From: Nitrospira sp.
GTDB lineage: Bacteria > Nitrospirota > Nitrospiria > Nitrospirales > Nitrospiraceae
Length of the DNA: 64,000 nucleotides
NCBI GenBank assembly: GCA_018242685.1
Contig: JAFEBM010000010.1
Span: forward strand, 1-64,000
Reading direction: 5' to 3'
In this document: positions 62,401 through 64,000 of the stretch, piece after piece
How the letters are laid out: the number at the start of each line of letters is the position of its first letter
How positions within the stretch are numbered: position 1 is the first letter of the stretch
The notes under the pieces: generated by a model
Told to the model about the DNA's origin: nothing
Database searches by the model: none
Seen by the model: the letters and a program-made list of their open reading frames with translations, nothing else
Translations under genes and position numbers: made by a program

Positions 62401-62500
62401 GAAAATCGCCTTGCGGGCTTGTCGAGACTGTTTACTGCTGTCAGTTTACGTTGAAGAGAACAATCAGCAGCGGATTCGGAGGTTGGCGATCAAATGCTGA
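59465..62500 (+). CDS. Large unknown protein (1011 aa)
   Basis: Not recognised. 1011 residues, start ATG with GAGAGGGA upstream. N-terminal part (about 1-300) has a helical core (LLVSEVTEMFMLAQNRG, GEGLSRFLASQFL, DAKTGCAILFIYYLFTQLGFTINQIVAAA), a large beta-rich middle (300-830), a proline-rich linker (EPKEPRPVPPMRNW) and a C-terminal domain with VVEIIYDCFGRFEALVLNECGVLHTF and several Cys. The helical N-terminal part looks like the metallopeptidase-like folds, but HExxH is absent. No signal peptide. Downstream 250 bp has no gene. Confidence 0.75.
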   Translation: MALTTTGLTNGGTTTHYQFQYDDSLAGAGGPEPARTNAMIAACENDFNLMSGWFGNIALTVSTPIAVNVVPGPYASAGWGPPITLTPGNASNAILCRYLLVSEVTEMFMLAQNRGWFAPDGSNEGSAGEGLSRFLASQFLVSIGQPPAMPGFGLANSWMNSPRQDFVNHIDTGDHGIDAKTGCAILFIYYLFTQLGFTINQIVAAAASELAGVYANVTGDGSDPFPFFKQLLDTAYPGTTTIGGANPDNPFPLGILSFWVDKSTFGRDEVTDVISSASNGTFPNAYWLVLEGFNKNKFNSLGIITPTFFGPFANLPGIGISADGSGVSFETSDTKIPQRIRFPFDISFTNTTLGSFPAPGSAPLQEPLTAVINVGGAPLLGASALTEFELISGSDPYYTNIDTTQNNVFWLSQDLRVFTASPSLNNTPVPGAPAFSSDSFSGAYNYIKGLLAFLNNPANHFTDGTNDPFASGVIPDQAGSLTADSSVFRFTLAGFPPQFHSNYNFAVARVRLRGTAGPAGQAQHVKVFFRLWSTQTADTGFDPGSTYLSHQDGGHPHWPLPAPDAHTIPFFATGNSPNLSDPNNPEYGINGINNQTIAIVSGDKGYAYFGCFLNVYDPGNVVNGAQVQALLAGTHHCLVAEIAYDDAPIINANGIVAGPERSDKLAQRNLQLTFSDNPGPADTHRIPQTFDLRPAPAIASRAGALLDYPDELMIDWGRTPAGAVAHIYWPQINAAKVLSLAGRLYGTHLLSASDSNTIDCQVTNGVSYIPIPPGNIENIAGLLTVDLPQTVSIGQEFNIIVRRISTRRFKQDPIPAGREPAVNTLLELSLDKRGTESGPIEEPKEPRPVPPMRNWRYVTGTFQVKIPVTTPQIMLRPDEDALAVMKWRLQSMSPTNRWHLVLKRYIEYVSARIAGLGGNPNAIPPSPNGAPGPTGVKDVVVHTGKVVEIIYDCFGRFEALVLNECGVLHTFQSRECEIEKIALRACRDCLLLSVYVEENNQQRIRRLAIKC

Positions 62501-62752
62501 TCGGTCGCGAAGCGATAGAAACGGAAACAGGCTGCCTGCGAACGGCGACCGGCCCTTTGAGTATCGGCCGCGAAGACCGCTGAGGTCACCGGAGCCGGCA
62601 ACGCCTCGACACAATGCGAGCTTTCGCCGCCACCACGGCATCGAACAGCGGAGGGGAATCAAGAGAGCAACGGGAATGAGTCGCCGACTCGATGATTGAT
62701 CCTGGCCGTTAAGCAAGTGGCGCGGTCGTATCGAGCTCATAAGGCGCTTCCA
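62501..62752. other. Right border of the island
   Basis: 252 bp between convergent genes; no gene, tRNA or clear hairpin seen. Confidence 0.4.
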
Positions 62753-64000
62753 CTATGGTCTCGTTTCCATTACAGGCCGTGAGGCGACCGTTCGGCAATC
62801 GGCTTCACGTCGTTGAACGATCCGCTGTTCCATCCATCGATACAAGACCGGCAAAACCACCAGCGTCAACGCTGTGGACGAAATCAATCCACCGATGACG
62901 ACAGTCGCCAATGGTCTTTGCACTTCGGAACCAGGCCCGCTTGCGAAGAGTAACGGCGTGAGTCCAAGCGCCGCCACGGTCGCAGTCATCAGCACAGGAC
63001 GCAACCGCAAGACCATGCCAGTGAGCACTGCTTCGTCCAACGGCATCCCCTGCTCCCGCAGCTGGGTGATGTAGGCAATTTTCACTACCCCATTGAGCAC
63101 CGCCACACCGAACAAGGCAATGAAGCCGACGGACGCCGGAACTGAAAGATACAGCCCACTCAACAACAACGCCAGCAAGCCGCCGACCATGGCGAACGGA
63201 ATCGCGAGGAGAATGAGCGCCGCGTGCCGCAGATTTCCAAACGTGAAATAGAGCAACAAAAAGATCAGGCCGATGACCAGCGGTACGACCACGGCTAGCC
63301 GCGCCATGGCCTGCTGTTGATTTTCGAATTGACCACCCCACGTGACATAATAGCCCGGCGGCAGCTGCACCAGACGTGCGACTCCTGTTTGAGCCTCTTC
63401 TACGGCGCCGACCAGATCGCGTCCGACCACATTCGCCTCGATCACGATCCGGCGACTCGCATGCTCACGACTGATTTGCGCCGGTCCTTCCACAATTCGA
63501 ATGTCGGCCAGCTCGCGAAGAGGAATTCGTGAGCCGTCCGGGGCTGTCACCCACAAGGCCGCAATGGTCTCCACATCGGTGCGCCGATCGTCGGGAAACC
63601 GCACCATGATCGGAAAACGCCACTGTCCTTCGAACACCTCTCCGGCAGCAATGCCGACACCGACGGCTTCAATCACTTCCGTGATCTCCGCGACGTTGAT
63701 CCCATATCGCGCAATCCTGGCACGGTCGATGTCGATCTTCAGATAATACAGGCCCGACACCTGCTCGACTCGTAGATCGGAAATGCCGCGCACCTGCCGC
63801 AGCGCCCGCGAGATTTCGTCCGCCTTCACCCGCAAGGTCTCAAGGTCATCGCCGAACAGTTTAATGGCGACCTGAGATCGAACTCCCGAGACTAGTTCAT
63901 CAACGCGCATGGCAATCGGCTGTGAAAGCCCGAACAAAATACCGGGCACTTGCTCCAGCCGCAGGCGGACCTGCTCCTCGATCTCAGTTTTGGACTGCGT
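62753..64000 (-). CDS. CzcA/CusA-type heavy-metal RND pump, 5' end beyond window
   Basis: The last 415 or so residues of a heavy-metal efflux RND pump; the frame is open to the window edge (TQSKTEIEEQVRLRLEQVPGILFG before the first internal Met). Seen: porter domain (SQVAIKLFGDDLETLRVKADEI), QINREHASRRI-like region, and the final helices FIALFGVAVLNGVVKIAYI, RPVLMTATVAALGLTPLLFA and GGLISSTALTLVVLPVLYRWMEQR. Exports divalent metals with a fusion protein and outer-membrane channel not in view. Confidence 0.9.
   Translation of the reverse strand, partial: TQSKTEIEEQVRLRLEQVPGILFGLSQPIAMRVDELVSGVRSQVAIKLFGDDLETLRVKADEISRALRQVRGISDLRVEQVSGLYYLKIDIDRARIARYGINVAEITEVIEAVGVGIAAGEVFEGQWRFPIMVRFPDDRRTDVETIAALWVTAPDGSRIPLRELADIRIVEGPAQISREHASRRIVIEANVVGRDLVGAVEEAQTGVARLVQLPPGYYVTWGGQFENQQQAMARLAVVVPLVIGLIFLLLYFTFGNLRHAALILLAIPFAMVGGLLALLLSGLYLSVPASVGFIALFGVAVLNGVVKIAYITQLREQGMPLDEAVLTGMVLRLRPVLMTATVAALGLTPLLFASGPGSEVQRPLATVVIGGLISSTALTLVVLPVLYRWMEQRIVQRREADCRTVASRPVMETRP

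Overview
The window reads as a bacterial chromosome segment (no rRNA, tRNA, CRISPR array or intact prophage seen) with a Gram-negative envelope: TonB-dependent receptors with TonB partners, RND pumps, Slp and YajG-like lipoproteins, ADP-heptose epimerase, a PEP-CTERM protein. The gene repertoire (HpnA, CruF-type carotenoid protein, NikR, HupE/UreJ, DUF4331, several ECF sigma factors, a mercury locus, SCP2) resembles Nitrospirota, most likely Nitrospira. This assignment is an inference from gene content; no marker gene is present.

Layout. 1-3.3 kb: an HAE1-type RND pump gene broken by a stop and three frameshifts. 3.3-13.7 kb: mostly minus-strand housekeeping and unknown genes (SCP2, an AdoMetDC-like protein, FNR-type reductase, PilZ, DUF1499, DUF2914, lipoprotein, Cys-pair proteins), interrupted by an ISNCY/IS1202-type insertion with 20-bp direct repeats. 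13.7-19.2 kb: a plus-strand run with a prenyl diphosphate synthase, HpnA, a carotenoid-type membrane protein and cytochrome c. 19.3-20.0 kb: a PIN toxin/antitoxin pair with a visible promoter-operator. 20-23 kb: PEP-CTERM protein and a GAF-GAF histidine-kinase-like protein lacking the phospho-acceptor His.

23.7-35.4 kb: a nickel/metal region on the minus strand: nikR, a TonB-like protein, DUF3842, two TonB-dependent receptors each preceded by the same 36-bp sequence, and a DUF4198 (NikM-like) protein, then hldD, LOG, an orphan urease beta subunit, a deoxyhypusine-synthase-like gene and a DNA glycosylase. Fossil gene ends suggest a TonB-receptor/DHS gene pair was duplicated and each copy lost a different partner.

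35.5-42.3 kb: ECF sigma/ChrR-like anti-sigma pair divergent from a lipoprotein-DUF4331-TonB-TPR-HupE/UreJ operon. 42.5-48.2 kb: a duplicated block (Slp lipoprotein, single-domain response regulator, OmlA-like lipoprotein, ECF promoter) with reciprocal decay, surrounding a second ECF sigma/anti-sigma/Spy-like operon. 48.3-53.8 kb: HtrA protease, two periplasmic proteins, a mer operon (merR frameshifted), YnfA and the stub of a CzcA-type pump.

54.2-62.5 kb: an unusual four-gene plus-strand island: phosphoesterase, kumamolisin-like S53 peptidase, a protein with five N-terminal repeats, an eqolisin-like domain and a seven-bladed DUF346 propeller, and a 1011-aa unknown protein. None has a classical signal peptide although all look like extracellular proteins. 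This is the best candidate for an undescribed system here. The window ends inside a second CzcA-type pump gene.
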